From Muscardinus avellanarius (Eukaryota > Chordata > Mammalia > Rodentia > Gliridae): a DNA stretch of 64,000 bases. Below are positions 31,940 through 42,525 of the stretch, one piece after another. The notes beneath the pieces were generated by a model, which did no database searches, was not told the DNA's origin, and was given only the letters and a program-made list of their open reading frames with translations. The stretch is from contig OY726567.1 in the NCBI GenBank assembly GCA_963383645.1, positions 72,624,947-72,688,946 on the forward strand, in the 5' to 3' direction. The first letter of the stretch is position 1. Each line of letters opens with the position of its first letter. Made by a program: the position numbers and the translations under genes.

Positions 31940-32560
31940 TTGATTCTTGTAATTCATGGCAGTTATATTCTACAGACCATGGGCACTGAGTCAGAGAAGA
32001 TTAGGTCTTTGATTCTAGAGGAAAGACAGGATTCGGTTCCTGTGAGTCTCTGGTCACATTTTCATCAACCAACCAGAACATCGCAGGCTCTGTGTTTCTG
32101 TTTAATTATGCAGTACCTGCTGCGCAATGCTGGTTCGTTCACATGAACACACAGCCAACAGCACTGTCTCACATGCCTGGATGGAGCCCACGCAACACGA
32201 ATATTTTCTCCTAGGGCACATCACAGCCTCCTGCACTTAGGCATGCTGGCTGCTCATGAGCACGAGCTGAGGGTCGGGGAGGTTGTACTGAGAAGTGCAA
32301 AGTCACCAGCAATAGCCACAAAAATAAGAGAAACGTGGCACTGAACAGACCCTGCAAAGGCCCCTCGACGGCGGGATGAGACCCGGGATGCGGAGCCAGA
32401 GCATCGGGAGCGGGCGGCGGTGGCTGAGCCTTTGGCTGCTCTGCGCATGCCCGGGTCCGCTCTGGGCGTGTTCATCCCGGGGTTATCCACCAAAGTCAGT
32501 GTGGAGGTGAGTGAGCTCCCACGTACAGAATCTGCAATAATGAGGACGGACTGTGTGCAC
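31940..32560 (-). mobile_element. Ancient pogo/Tigger-like DNA transposon fossil
   Basis: Read in reverse, it starts 'cagtccgtcctcattattgc', a Tc/mariner-pogo-type terminal motif. It runs through CpG-rich text (32340-32470) to 'ctagggcacatcacagcctc' and 'gttatattctacagacc', which I recall from a mammalian-wide repeat. The family name is not certain and no transposase frame survives. Confidence 0.5.
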
Positions 32561-32789
32561 GTGTGCACATTCACGTAAAAAGTACACAATCATCTATTTA
32601 CAGGTATAGACGTTGCTCTGGAAGGACAGGCGGCATTGGCCACAGACTCTGCCTGTCAGAGGAGGGGCACCAGGCAGGAGAGGGGACGGGATCATGTCCA
32701 CTAAGTGCTCCCTTTGTAGCATTTGAAATTTCTTCTCTGTGCAAGCAGTACCTGCTTTTTAAAAAACTAATTTTAAAATGTTATCTATG

Positions 32790-33012
32790 AGCTGGGCGTG
32801 CTGGTGCTTGCTTGTAATCCCAGCATTTGGGAGGCTGAGACTGGAGGATCGCGGTTCACTGACAGCCTCAGCTACTTAGTGAGGCCTTATGCAACCCAGT
32901 GAGACCCGGTTTCAAAATAAAGAATACAAAATGGGACAGGGGGTGTAGCTTGGAGGTTGAATGCCCCTGGGTTCCATCCCCAGGTCAGCAACAACAACAA
33001 CAAAAAAAAATC
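32790..33012 (+). mobile_element. SINE type B, with target-site duplication
   Basis: AGCTGGGCGTGCTGGTGCTT to CCCAGGTCAGC with a CAA-rich tail. TTATCTATG flanks it at 32781-32789 and 33013-33021. Confidence 0.93.
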
Positions 33013-33184
33013 TTATCTATGGTTGGAGATGTTATTCTCAGCTCATGAGCTGATTTTCAGCCTGCACCATGCTGACCCCACTGCACTGGCTCCCTATGAA
33101 CCTCACTGTCGCCCTGCTGCCCTCCACATGCCTGTTGGCTCCTGGGAGCCCCTCCCTGGGTCCCTTTGGGCTGAGTGGCTCTCA

Positions 33185-33250
33185 GCCGGGTACGGTGCCA
33201 CACACCTGTTATCCCAGTACTTGGGAGGCTGAGACAGAAGGATCGCTGGC
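33185..33250 (+). mobile_element. SINE type C, left-monomer fragment
   Basis: GCCGGGTACGGTGCCACACA through AGACAGAAGGATCGCTGGC, then it stops. Confidence 0.75.
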
Positions 33251-33354
33251 TTGTCTCCCTCCTTACCCCTGGGTAGTCGCTGAGTCCCTGTGTAACTCGG
33301 ATTTTCAGCCTGTGGGATTTTGTAGCTCTGTGACACCAGATAGGATCAGTTACT

Positions 33355-33528
33355 TTCTTTTCTTTTTTATTGGTACTGAGGATTGAACCCAGGAGTATTC
33401 TACCTCTGAGAGACACCCCATTTTCCTTTTTTATTTTGAAACAGGCTCTCACGGAGTTTCTGAGTTGGGTCCTCCTGTCTCAGGCTCCCAGGTACCGGGA
33501 TCACAGGCAAGCGCCACCACACCCGGCT
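33355..33528 (-). mobile_element. SINE type C
   Basis: 'Tactgaggattgaacccagg' to 'cgccaccacacccggct' in reverse, with a short linker deletion. Confidence 0.84.
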
Positions 33529-34611
33529 CAGTTCCATTTTAAGGGCTTCAGAGGTGAAGACTGCCAAGGGCTGCCAGTTACCACCCAGGTGGGTGCAGCT
33601 TCTGGCTTCTGGCTTGGTCAGATGCCAGTCCAGGGTTTTCCTGCTCCCCCAGGAGCTGGGAACTCACCACTTGGTGGGAAGACGAGACAGCAAAGACAGT
33701 GCTGCTCACGTCGCGCCTGACTACAGACTGCACCCCACCTCTTGTTTTATGTGCCTGGCACTAAAAAAGCAAGACACATGCCATATGCCCACCGATTTCC
33801 AAGGACCCTGGGCTCCGACACACGTCGGTGGTGCTCGCGCACACGGGGAGGTGTGATGATTGCTGACGCCTGGAGCCACCTGTCTGTACCGGGGCCCCTG
33901 GTCCTTCCTGGCCACATCCAGCACACACAGATGGCGTTGACATGCTAGACACAGAGCATATGTCCTCGGAGCAGACAAGGTGCTAAATTAATTCTAAATG
34001 CCAGTTGTAAGTTTCTTGCTGAAAAGCTTCTTCACTGTATAAAGTGTCTGCATTCCACAATTCCCAGGGCGGGCTCAGGGGCGCCCAGGTCGCCCGCTCT
34101 CTGCTGTCTCACAGAGAACACTCTTGAGGGAAGGCTGGCTGAGCATCGAGCGTGGCCAGGACGGCCGGGAGCAGGTACAGTGCTTCTGCTCCAGGGGGGC
34201 CGCCTTGGGGCTCTGAGGGGCGCGCGGCTGGACCCTCCAGGCCGGCGCTGGTCCTGGCTCCTTCCTTCTCTCCGCAGAGCCCCACAGCAGCCTGGCTTCC
34301 TCTAGGAGCCCTGTCTCCCCCTGCTGGGGCAGGGCCACCCTGTGCTTACTGACCCCCTAGGTGACATCCCTGTTCCCTCTATGAACTTGGAGTACACCAG
34401 GCTTGGAACAGGAAAAACTAGAATCCTAGATGCTGAGATGAGATAGGAAGCTCTAGGCGTGGGTTTGGGGAACAGGGTGATACAGGAGCAAGAACCATGG
34501 ACCCGGCCTGAGTCTTGAGCCTCGGCGTCTTTCTCCCTTCTCTCCACCTCCCATTCCAGCCTCCAGTTCATCCCCAAGATGGCATCACACAGGACAGCTG
34601 GTACATATGGT
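33529..34611. other. Unique interval with an AT-rich core at 33.96-34.07 kb
   Basis: Mostly GC-moderate unique sequence with domain-less frames of 60-116 codons. At 33970-34060, GTGCTAAATTAATTCTAAATG and flanks form an AT-rich block of the enhancer-like type. 33820-33850 holds a small CpG group (ACACACGTCGGTGG, GCTCGCGCACACG). Confidence 0.35.
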
Positions 34612-34614
34612 TAT

Positions 34615-34815
34615 TATTATTATTTTGTAGTTCCAGGGACTGAATCCAGGGGCATTCTATCTCCAAGCTACACCCCAAACTATTTTTATTTTTTTTTTTT
34701 ATTTAGAAACAGGGCTGGGTTGCTGAACGTCTCATTAAGTTGCCGAGGCTGACCTTGACCTGTCTCAGCTTCCCAAGTACTGGGATTCCAGGCATATGCC
34801 ACCACACCTGGCTCC
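34615..34815 (-). mobile_element. SINE type C
   Basis: (ATT)n, 'ccagggactgaatccagggg' to 'gccaccacacctggct'. CATATGG precedes it and recurs right after it. Confidence 0.86.
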
Positions 34816-35156
34816 ATATGGCTCTTTTATAGGTTATTAGAAAAAGGTCCCCTCGGGGTGAACACAGCTCTGTGGGTCCTCAGCTTAGCAAGTGGACAAT
34901 GCTCTTTGTAAAAAAAAAAAAAAGTGTCTCCTTCCTCTGAGTAGATTCAGGTTCACGCATGAGCACAGAACTCAGTGAATGGGGAACAGGCTAGATATCA
35001 GCTCCTACTTACCCTCTCAACTGAGTGCCTTTGTAGAGGCGCAACCTCAGGACCATCCAAGGGAGCTGAGGAAGCATGTTACGTTTCCCTTAAAGTAGAT
35101 ACTTCCTACTTCCTAGCCAGCCTTTGTAGTGGATTATATTCTCCCCCCCTCTCTCT
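34816..35156. other. Unique interval, nothing recognised
   Basis: Unique sequence with a 14-base A run near 34910. Confidence 0.4.

Positions 35157-35221
<65 letters not shown>
35157..35221. repeat. Compound (AT)n(GT)n microsatellite
   Basis: About 16 AT units join about 16 GT units. Confidence 0.97.
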
Positions 35222-35224
<3 letters not shown>

Positions 35225-35655
35225 ACAAGCACAGAGTCATTGAGTTCTGTGCTCCTGCATGAGCCTCTCAGATGAGGGCGGAGGTCTACATTCCATTCCT
35301 TGCCTCTGGATGGACAGATGACTGGCCAGGATACCACGTGACTCTAAGGCTAGGTGAGAATAGGGGGTACAGCCTCCTCTTGGTTCTCTGGGGATGCTCA
35401 CTGTTGGAACCCAGGTGCCATGCTTCAAGAAGTCCAGCCACCAGTGTTCCCGGCTCCCAGGAGAGGCCACACAAGGGCAGCCACCAGCCCCACTGAGGGC
35501 CAGCACTATCTGCCAGGCTTGTGGGTAGAGACATCGCTGGCCAGAGTCATGTCTGCTCAGCTGAAACCCAGAAGCGTGGAGCAGAGGCAAGCCAGTGCCC
35601 CTGGGCTTCCAGGCTCATGGGTCCCCATGCATGACTGTTATGACACTGAGTTTGG

Positions 35656-35657
<2 letters not shown>
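35222..35657. other. Unique interval, nothing recognised
   Basis: GC-moderate sequence with overlapping domain-less frames (74-142 codons). Confidence 0.4.
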
Positions 35658-35753
<96 letters not shown>

Positions 35754-35768
35754 GGCAGGCAGGCAGAC
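35658..35768. repeat. Compound (GT)n(GA)n(CAGA)n(GGCA)n microsatellite
   Basis: Four successive simple motifs in about 110 bases, forming the tail side of the next reverse SINE. Confidence 0.96.
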
Positions 35769-35921
35769 ATACTGGGGACTGAACTCAGGGGCATTCTACC
35801 TCCAAGCTACACCCCCAGCCCTATTTTATTTTTTATTTAGAAACAGGCAGGGCCTCACTAAGTTGCTGAGGCTGGGCTTTCCAAGTGCTGGGACCACAGG
35901 TGTGGGCCACCACACCCAGCA
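35769..35921 (-). mobile_element. SINE type C, internally deleted
   Basis: 'Actggggactgaactcaggg' to 'ggccaccacacccagca' in reverse. About 40 bases of the left monomer are missing. Confidence 0.82.
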
Positions 35922-36811
35922 GGAGGGTTAAGTCTTGTTCTGATTATTGCTCGGCACAGAAACTGAGGCAGCCCTCAGCGCTCAGCTCCTCCTCCAGATA
36001 GCCCTCCCTGAGGCCAGGCTGAGCCCAAACATCCCTCTCCCAGACCTTTGCGGTCCCTCGACCAGGCAACGTGGTCACTGTGCATCACCTCGCTCCGTCC
36101 TGCTTCTCCACTTTCTCTCTGAGCAACAGTTGCTGCCCTCTTCTTACAGATGAGGGAACCAAAGCCCAGAAGTTAAGGACATCGCGAGTGTCCACAGGTG
36201 CTGAGTGGCAGGCCCGGGCTCAGATCCAGGTGACCGTGAGAAGCCAGGCAGCGCCATCCCAGGGACTTCTGGCAGAGCGTGGAACCCCCTATTAGCCCCA
36301 GGCAGGGTGACGAGGCCCGGCACCCCTGGAGCACAGCAGCCTCTCACAGATCAACGCCTCCTGGAGCTGCCCAATGCAGAAGTCACCCACCCAGAGCCTC
36401 GAGGACTTCCACAAAGGAACCACACAGTGAGAAAGCAGGTCTCCGCCACGCAGCATGATACAGAACAGGCTCTCCACGGGCAGCGGGCACCAGCGGGAGC
36501 TGTACTGGTGACTGAGGTTTGCACAGATGTGAGGCCCAGGGCTTCCAGTTGCCAGGCCACTGGTCCCTGCAAGGCAATTCTCTCTGATCTCAGGAGCCTC
36601 CAAGGCTGGCTGAGAAGATGGAGCCCTGGCCTGGCTCCAGGCTGCCTTGGTTCCTCACCAGCCACAAGATGATGGGTCCTTGAGAGTGCCTGGGGTGGAA
36701 GCCAGGTGGGGGCAGACGAGCCGCTGTCATACGATGAGCCCCTTTCTTCCCTTAACACATCCATCCCTTTTGTATATTGACTTTGAACAACATGAGTGCT
36801 TTGTGTTCTTT
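35922..36811. other. Unique interval with a MIR piece
   Basis: A reverse MIR core ('tcttacagatgagggaacca', 'aagcccagaagttaagga', 'tgctgagtggcaggcccggg') lies at 36120-36240. 35985-36060 vaguely resembles an L2 3' end. The rest, including frames of 103-157 codons, is unrecognised. Confidence 0.5.
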
Positions 36812-36827
36812 GAAAGTCACACAATAC

Positions 36828-37013
36828 GGCCGGGCGTGGTGGCGCACGCTTGTAATCCCCGCGCTTGGGAGGCAGAGACAGGAGGATCCCGCAGGTTCGA
36901 AGCCAGCCGTGCGCGCTGGCTTAGGAGACCCTGTTTCCAAATAAAAAAGTATAAAAAATAGGTCTGGGAGTGTAGCCCGGAGGTAGAAGGGCTTCCAGGA
37001 ACCCCAGTACCAC

Positions 37014-37046
<33 letters not shown>
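36828..37046 (+). mobile_element. SINE type A, young, with perfect target-site duplication
   Basis: Complete copy with a ~30-base A tail. GAAAGTCACACAATAC is identical at 36812-36827 and 37047-37062. The left monomer keeps a consensus pol III B box (GGTTCGAAGCC). Confidence 0.95.
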
Positions 37047-37048
<2 letters not shown>

Positions 37049-37091
37049 AAGTCACACAATACAGTAAGAAACAATATAAAAAAAAATTGAA

Positions 37092-37516
37092 AGCTGGGTG
37101 CGGTGGCCCACGCCTATGATCCCAGTACTTTCTGAGGCTGACACATGAGGATCACAGGTTCAAAGCCAGTTTCAATTATTTAGTGAGACACCCAGCAACA
37201 TAGCAAGAACCTGTTGCAGATCAAAAATAAAAAGGACTAGCCGGGCATGGTGGCGCACGTCTGTAATCCCCACGCTTGGGAGGCGGAGATAGGAGGATCA
37301 TGCAGGTTTGAAGCCAGCCGCGCTGGCTTAAGAGACCTTGTTTCCAAAAATAAAAAATAGGTCTGGGAGTGTAGCCCAGAGGTAGAAGGGCTTCCAGGAA
37401 CCCCAGTACCACCAAAAATAAATAAATAAATTAATTAATTAATTAAATAAAAAAATAAAAAGGACTAAAGTGTAGCTCAGAGGTAGAATGCTCCTGGGTT
37501 CAATCCCCAATACATT
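37092..37516 (+). mobile_element. SINE type C split by a type A copy in its linker
   Basis: Left monomer 37092-37239 and right monomer 37468-37516 (AAGTGTAGCTCAGAGGTAG) are one older element, opened by the type A SINE at 37240-37450. Confidence 0.92.
37240..37450 (+). mobile_element. SINE type A nested in a type C SINE
   Basis: AAAAATAAAAAGGACTA is duplicated at 37223-37239 and 37451-37467. Confidence 0.95.
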
Positions 37517-37548
37517 AATGATGATGATGATGATGATGATGATGATAA
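37517..37548. repeat. (ATG)n microsatellite
   Basis: About ten ATG units in the SINE tail position. Confidence 0.95.
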
Positions 37549-37559
37549 AATTTCAAGCA

Positions 37560-38060
37560 ACATAAACTAAAAATTTAAAGTTTCCACTTTATTCACATCT
37601 CTCCACTTTTTCTGCAGAAGTATTCACAATTAACACTGCAATCTGTACCTTCACAGCCCATTTTCTGTGAATCTGCACATGGGGACGCACACTTGCGTGT
37701 ATGTGTGTGTGCACCTTCGAATGTGAGGCTTTGCACGAGCACAGTTATGCTACAAGTTTGCAACTGTGACTTTTCTCTGAACGTTATTTTCTCAGGGTTT
37801 TTTCCGAATTTGTGTGCACATCTACAAAGCTTTCTTTTTACAGCTGTCTGGCTTTCCATGGCGTGAACTTCGTCTGTGATTTATTTAACTGAGTCTTTTG
37901 TGGGAGCAGTTTGGACTGTTTCCTTTTTGTGCTATTACCATTGCTCCAAGTTGATATTTTTTTTCTACTTATTCCTTTGCATATCTATGCAGGTGTTTCT
38001 GCAAAATAGGTCAGATTGGCATCCCTGGGATAGGCTATGTGCATCTAAACGTCTGCAGAT
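37560..38060 (-). mobile_element. Ancient L1 fragment (3' end, antisense)
   Basis: 'Tttttacagctgtctggctt', 'tccatggcgtgaacttc', 'gtctgtgatttatttaactg' and 'gggataggctatgtgcatct' follow the order of the antisense L1 3' region as I recall it. Confidence 0.5.
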
Positions 38061-38152
38061 GCCGCCAAGCCCCCCTCAAAGCACTGTGTGAACACACTCC
38101 TCCAGTGGAGAATACAAACCCTGATACCCTACAGCCTCCCAACATGATGTAT

Positions 38153-38157
<5 letters not shown>

Positions 38158-38216
<59 letters not shown>

Positions 38217-38247
38217 TCCCTCCCTCCCTCCCTCCCTCCCTCCCTTC
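38158..38247. repeat. (TC)n(TCCC)n microsatellite
   Basis: About 28 TC units then about eight TCCC units. Confidence 0.97.
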
Positions 38248-38664
38248 TTTGTGGTATTGGGGAGGGGGTTGACCCAGGGACAGTCTACCTCTTAGTTTCA
38301 CCCCCCTAAATCCTTTTTTTTTTTTTTTTTGGTGGTACTGGGGTTTCTGGAAACCCTTCTACCTCCGGGCTATACTCCCAAACTATTTTATATTTTTATT
38401 TGGAAACAGGGTATCTTAAGCCTGCGAGGCTGGCTTCGAACCTGCGCGATCCTCCTGTCTCTGCTTCCCAAGTGCAGGGATCACAAGCATGCACCACCAC
38501 GCCCGGCTCCCCTAAATCCTTTTTTTTTTAAATTTTTTAAATTATTAAACAGAGTCTTGTTAAGTTGCTTAGAGTCTAGCTAAGCTGAGGCTGGCCTCAA
38601 ACCTGCGATCTTCCTGCCTCAGTCTCCTAAATACTGGGATTATAGGCTTACGCCACCATGTCCA
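38248..38664 (-). mobile_element. SINE type C split by a type A copy
   Basis: Right monomer 38248-38313 and left monomer 38519-38664 are one reverse type C element, interrupted by 38314-38508. Confidence 0.9.
38314..38508 (-). mobile_element. SINE type A nested in a type C SINE
   Basis: CCCCTAAATCC is duplicated at 38303-38313 and 38509-38519. Confidence 0.94.
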
Positions 38665-38998
38665 GCGAGATAAACGACTTATAAGAAGAGGTTTTCTTTG
38701 GCTCACAGTTTTGGGAGTTTTGGTCTGTGAGTGACTGGCTGGTCCTTTTGCCCCGTGCCTGTGGCCAGGCAGCATGTACTGGCCAGGTGGGGGTGAGGGC
38801 AATGGAGATGTGGTGAAGGAAGCCAATCACCTGGTGGCCAAGAAGTGAAACCGAGGGAGGAAGGGGCGGAGTCCCATCATCCCTCCAAGGGCACGCCTCC
38901 AGCGACCCAACACCTCTCACTAGTCTTACCGCCAATAGCGCCACCTTGAGGACCAAGCCTGTAACACAGGGGACCCTCTGGATTCAAACTACCGCAGG
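38665..38998 (-). mobile_element. MaLR-like solo LTR
   Basis: In reverse order, 'cttataagaagaggttttct' and 'ttggctcacagttttgggag', then 'ggtgaaggaagccaatcacc', 'aagggcacgcctccagcgac' and 'gcgccaccttgaggaccaag' match a rodent MaLR-type LTR known to me. No internal retroviral sequence is attached. Confidence 0.72.
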
Positions 38999-39199
38999 AG
39001 TCTTTCGCGTCTGTTCTTCAGATTTACATTTCCCTGGTTAACTACTGAGGCTGAGCATAATTTCATGTTTATTGGCCAGTCATATCTCACATATAAAAGT
39101 GTCTATCCATATCTGTATTAATTTAGGCAAAAAGCAGAAAGCCATGACTCAACTGGCTTCACCAATAAGCAATTTATCTTCTTATGTTAAAAGAACTAC

Positions 39200-39405
39200 G
39201 GCCAGGCATGGTGGTGCGCCAGTTCTTGGAAGGCTGAGTCAGGAGGATCTCAGGTTGGAGGACAGCCTCAGCTACTTATTGAGGCCCTCTGTGCCTTAGT
39301 GAGACCCTGTTTCAAAATGAAGAATAAAAAATAGGGCTGGGGTTGTAGCTTGGAGGTAGAATGCCCCTGAGTTCAGTCCCCAGTGCTACAGAAAGAAAGA
39401 GAGAG

Positions 39406-39448
<43 letters not shown>

Positions 39449-39458
39449 GAAAGAAAAA
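39200..39458 (+). mobile_element. SINE type B/C with long (GAAA)n tail
   Basis: GGCCAGGCATGGTGGTGCGC through CAGTCCCCAGTGCTAC, then about 65 bases of GAAA units. Confidence 0.88.
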
Positions 39459-39462
39459 TAAT

Positions 39463-39887
39463 ACCAACAAGGGAATGTAAAATGGTATAGACACTGTGGA
39501 AAATAGTATAGCCAATCCTCAAAAAATTCAAAACAAAATCTCCGTATCATCCAGTAACTTCACTTGTGGGTCTAGAACCCAAAGAATTGAAACAGGGGCT
39601 CTAAGAGTTATTTGCATACCCACGTTCACAGTAGCACTGCTCACAATAGCCCAAAGGGGGACACAACCCAAGTGCCCATCAACGCATGAATGGATAAACA
39701 AGTGGGCTCCATCTACACGGTGGAATATTACTCAGTTTCTAAAAGGGAGGAAATTTTGACACATGTGGCAACACAAATGAGACTTAAGGGTATTATGCAA
39801 AGAAAAATATGCCTATCACAAAAGACAAACCGTATGACTCTGTACACGAGGCTCAGTCAGTTCCTAGAGATAGAAGGGAGAATAGGA
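39463..39887 (+). mobile_element. L1 fragment, 3' part
   Basis: 'Gggaatgtaaaatggtatag', 'acactgtggaaaatagtat', 'aacccaagtgcccatcaacg', 'catgaatggataaacaag' and 'ggtggaatattactcag' are well-kept L1 3' landmarks in order. Frame broken. A SINE marks its right end. Confidence 0.85.
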
Positions 39888-40060
39888 GCCCGGTGTGGTG
39901 GTGCACAGCTATGATTCCAGTGCTTGGGAGGCTGAGTCAGGAGAATCGCAGGTTTGAGGCTAATCTCAGCAATACAGCGAACCCCCATTTCAAATAATAA
40001 TAAAGGGCATAGATTGGAGGTAGAAAGTCTTCTGGGTTCCATCCCTAGTACAACAAAGAG
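39888..40060 (+). mobile_element. SINE type C
   Basis: GAGCCCGGTGTGGTGGTGCA to GGTTCCATCCCTAGTAC, with a shortened linker. Confidence 0.84.
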
Positions 40061-40607
40061 AAAAGTAGCCCTGGTTCCTGACATTTTTCTGATCATCCGT
40101 CTTCAGAGGTCAGAGATTAGCCAGCTCTGAACAACCTCCAAGATGTCCACATATCTCTAGGTCTCAAATCCCCACTGAAAAGTATACAGGCAGAAACCTT
40201 CTTGGGGTCTCTTTTTAAGATCAAGGGAAATTTTTTCTAGAAGGTCCTTGCTAGCACCCCACCCTGCCCAGCAGATAGACAGAGAGTACCGCTTACCAAT
40301 CATCACCCAAGCTACCGCGGCTCATGGGCAAGAGGAAGGGGCCCGCAGGATTGCCGTGCTGAGCCCAGATGCCCTCCTGTGCTGGGCGGGGAGTGCCTGG
40401 AGCACAGGCCCATGAGGGGTGGGGACTTGAGCCAAGCTGGCCGAGGTAGGGGAAGCATGGTGGCTACCGCCAGCTCCCCAGGGCGTCTGTGGCACACCTT
40501 GCTGTCATTTTCTTTCTGTTTGCAGGTGCTGTTTATATATTGTCAGGGATCCTCTATTGGTGGTAAGTGCCCATGGTCTTTCTTCAGTTCTGTTTGCCTT
40601 TCTTGGA
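40061..40607. other. Unique interval, nothing recognised
   Basis: Unique sequence; frames of 61 and 94 codons lack domains. Confidence 0.4.
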
Positions 40608-40621
40608 GCAGGTTGTACTTA

Positions 40622-40822
40622 TTTTGTTTTGGGGGTTGTTTTTTGTGGTACTGGGGTTCCTAGAAGCCCTTCAACCTCCGGGCTACACTCCCAGACCTAT
40701 TTTTATATTTTTATTTGGAAACAGGGTCTCTAAAGCCAGCGAGGCTGGCTACAAACCTGCCCGATCCTCCTGTCTCTGCCTCCCAAGCGCGGGGATTACA
40801 AGTGTGCGCCACCACGCCCGGT
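40622..40822 (-). mobile_element. SINE type A, with perfect target-site duplication
   Basis: Complete reverse copy. GCAGGTTGTACTTA occurs at 40608-40621 and 40823-40836. Confidence 0.95.
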
Positions 40823-40836
40823 GCAGGTTGTACTTA

Positions 40837-41617
40837 CTGAAGGCCAGAGCTTAGCAGTTAGTGTGGCAAGCACAGCTGGGCACACCTCTGAAGGCTCAGG
40901 GGCTCCCACAGCCACCCAGCTTGGAGGGCTGTTTGACAATCACAGAGAATGCCTTTACCTTGGACACAATGCCCGATGATGGCCTGTCGCCCTCCCGGGG
41001 CTCCTGGCCTTTCTGTACCCCACAAAGGTGTAAAGGGACTTACCTGGCATATGATAGGATGCTGTGATCTTTCATTGAACTTAGGCAGAGCCCAGGTGAG
41101 CGAAAGGGATAAACACTCTTTATCCCATCTGTGGTGCAGGCCCCTCTTGCTGACCTCCTGAGGTCTCTGGACACAAAGACTTCCCCTCTGGCAGCCAGGC
41201 TGGTGTTGTGACTTCTGCTCCAGGTGTGAGGCACCCTGGGCTTTGCAGGTATAGTGACCCTATGAGGCTAGAACTATCATCTCACCCATTTTACAGACAA
41301 GGGAGCTGAGGCCCGGTCACCACCAAGCAGTGCTGCCGCTTCCTCCCTGACCCGCAGGACTCTCCTCCTAGTCGCCTTTTGCCAACACCCAGAAAGGGTC
41401 CCCAGTGTCCAGGCACCTCTACAGCTGGGGCTCTGCTCCCTACATTCAGGCAGGATTGAAGTTTTCTGAAACAAAGATGGCAGAAGTTTAGAATGGGGCA
41501 TTCACAAGAGAGGGCATGCCAAAGAAAAGGAGAGAGTCTGCTCTTCCAAGGAAGACATGCTTCTCAGGGGACAGAGGCTGCTGGTGACACACAGGACCCC
41601 CCCCCACACACACAGAT
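40837..41617. other. Unique interval with a short MIR core
   Basis: A reverse MIR core ('catctcacccattttacaga', 'caagggagctgaggcccg') lies at 41275-41320. The remainder is unrecognised. Confidence 0.5.
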
Positions 41618-41940
41618 GATAAGGTTTGCATGTATGTGTCCCTCCAAAACCATGTGCGGGACCCAGATTCCCAGTGGGATAGCAGGACGTGATTCAGTCA
41701 TGAGTGCTCTACCCTCTTCTGAAAGAGACTTCAGGAAGCTGCTACCCAAGGCCACAGTGACAGAGCATCGCTTTGGATGCAGAGACAGAGCCCGCGCCAG
41801 ACACTGACTATGCCCACACCTTGATCTTGGGCTTCCCAGGCTCCTGAACTGTGAAATATACATGCGGCTTCTTTATAAATTATACAGTGTAATTCTGCTC
41901 CTTGTGCATTTTCTTATAGCAGTGTGTCAATATATTACCT
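41618..41940 (+). mobile_element. MaLR-like solo LTR
   Basis: 'Tgataaggtttgcatgtatg', 'tgtccctccaaaaccatgtg', 'ccttgatcttgggcttccca', 'ggctcctgaactgtgaaata' and a final 'cttatagcagtgtg' are LTR landmarks in order. No internal region. Confidence 0.78.
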
Positions 41941-41949
41941 TAAGATTTG

Positions 41950-42152
41950 TAGCCAGGCATGGTGGCACAGGCCCGTGATCCGGTACTTGGGAGGCTGAGA
42001 CAGGAGAATCACAGGCTCAAGGCCAGCCTCAGCGACTTAGTGAAACCCTTAGCAACTTAGTGAGACTCTGTTTCAAGACAAAAATAAGATAAAATAGGGC
42101 TGGGAGCAGAGCTCAGAGATAGATTGCCCCTGGGTACAATCCCTAGTTCTTA
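41950..42152 (+). mobile_element. SINE type C
   Basis: AGCCAGGCATGGTGGCACAG to GGGTACAATCCCTAGTTC. Confidence 0.88.
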
Positions 42153-42186
42153 AAAAAATTATTAAAAATTATTTTATTGTATTGAT

Positions 42187-42394
42187 TTTTTTGTGGTACT
42201 GAGGGTAGAACCCAGGGGCTTTTCTGCCTCCGGGCTATACTCCCAGACCTATTTTATACTTTATTTGGAAACCGGGTCTCACTAAGTTGCTGAGAGCCTC
42301 ACTAAGTAGCTGAGGCTGGCTTCGAACTTGTGCGATCCTCCTGTCTCAGCCTCCCAAGTGTGGGGATTACAAGCGTGCGCCACCACGCCCAGCT
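42187..42394 (-). mobile_element. SINE type B
   Basis: 'Gtggtactgagggtagaacc' to CGCCACCACGCCCAGC in reverse. Confidence 0.9.
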
Positions 42395-42397
42395 GCC

Positions 42398-42525
42398 TTT
42401 TTTATTTTATTTTTTTTATTTTGAAACAGAGTCTCACTAAGTGGCTGAGGCTGGCTATGAACCTGAGATCCTCCTGTCTCAGCCTCTCAAGTACTGAGAT
42501 TACAGCCGTGCCACACTGTTCCCGG
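42398..42525 (-). mobile_element. SINE type C, left monomer only
   Basis: 'Ttttattttgaaacagagtc' to 'gattacagccgtgccacact'. The right monomer is missing next to the type B copy. Confidence 0.78.

Noticed and set aside
32500..32515. GTGGAGGTGAGTGAGC as a splice donor of an exon
   Set aside because: It lies inside the old pogo/Tigger-like repeat and has no matching upstream open exon.
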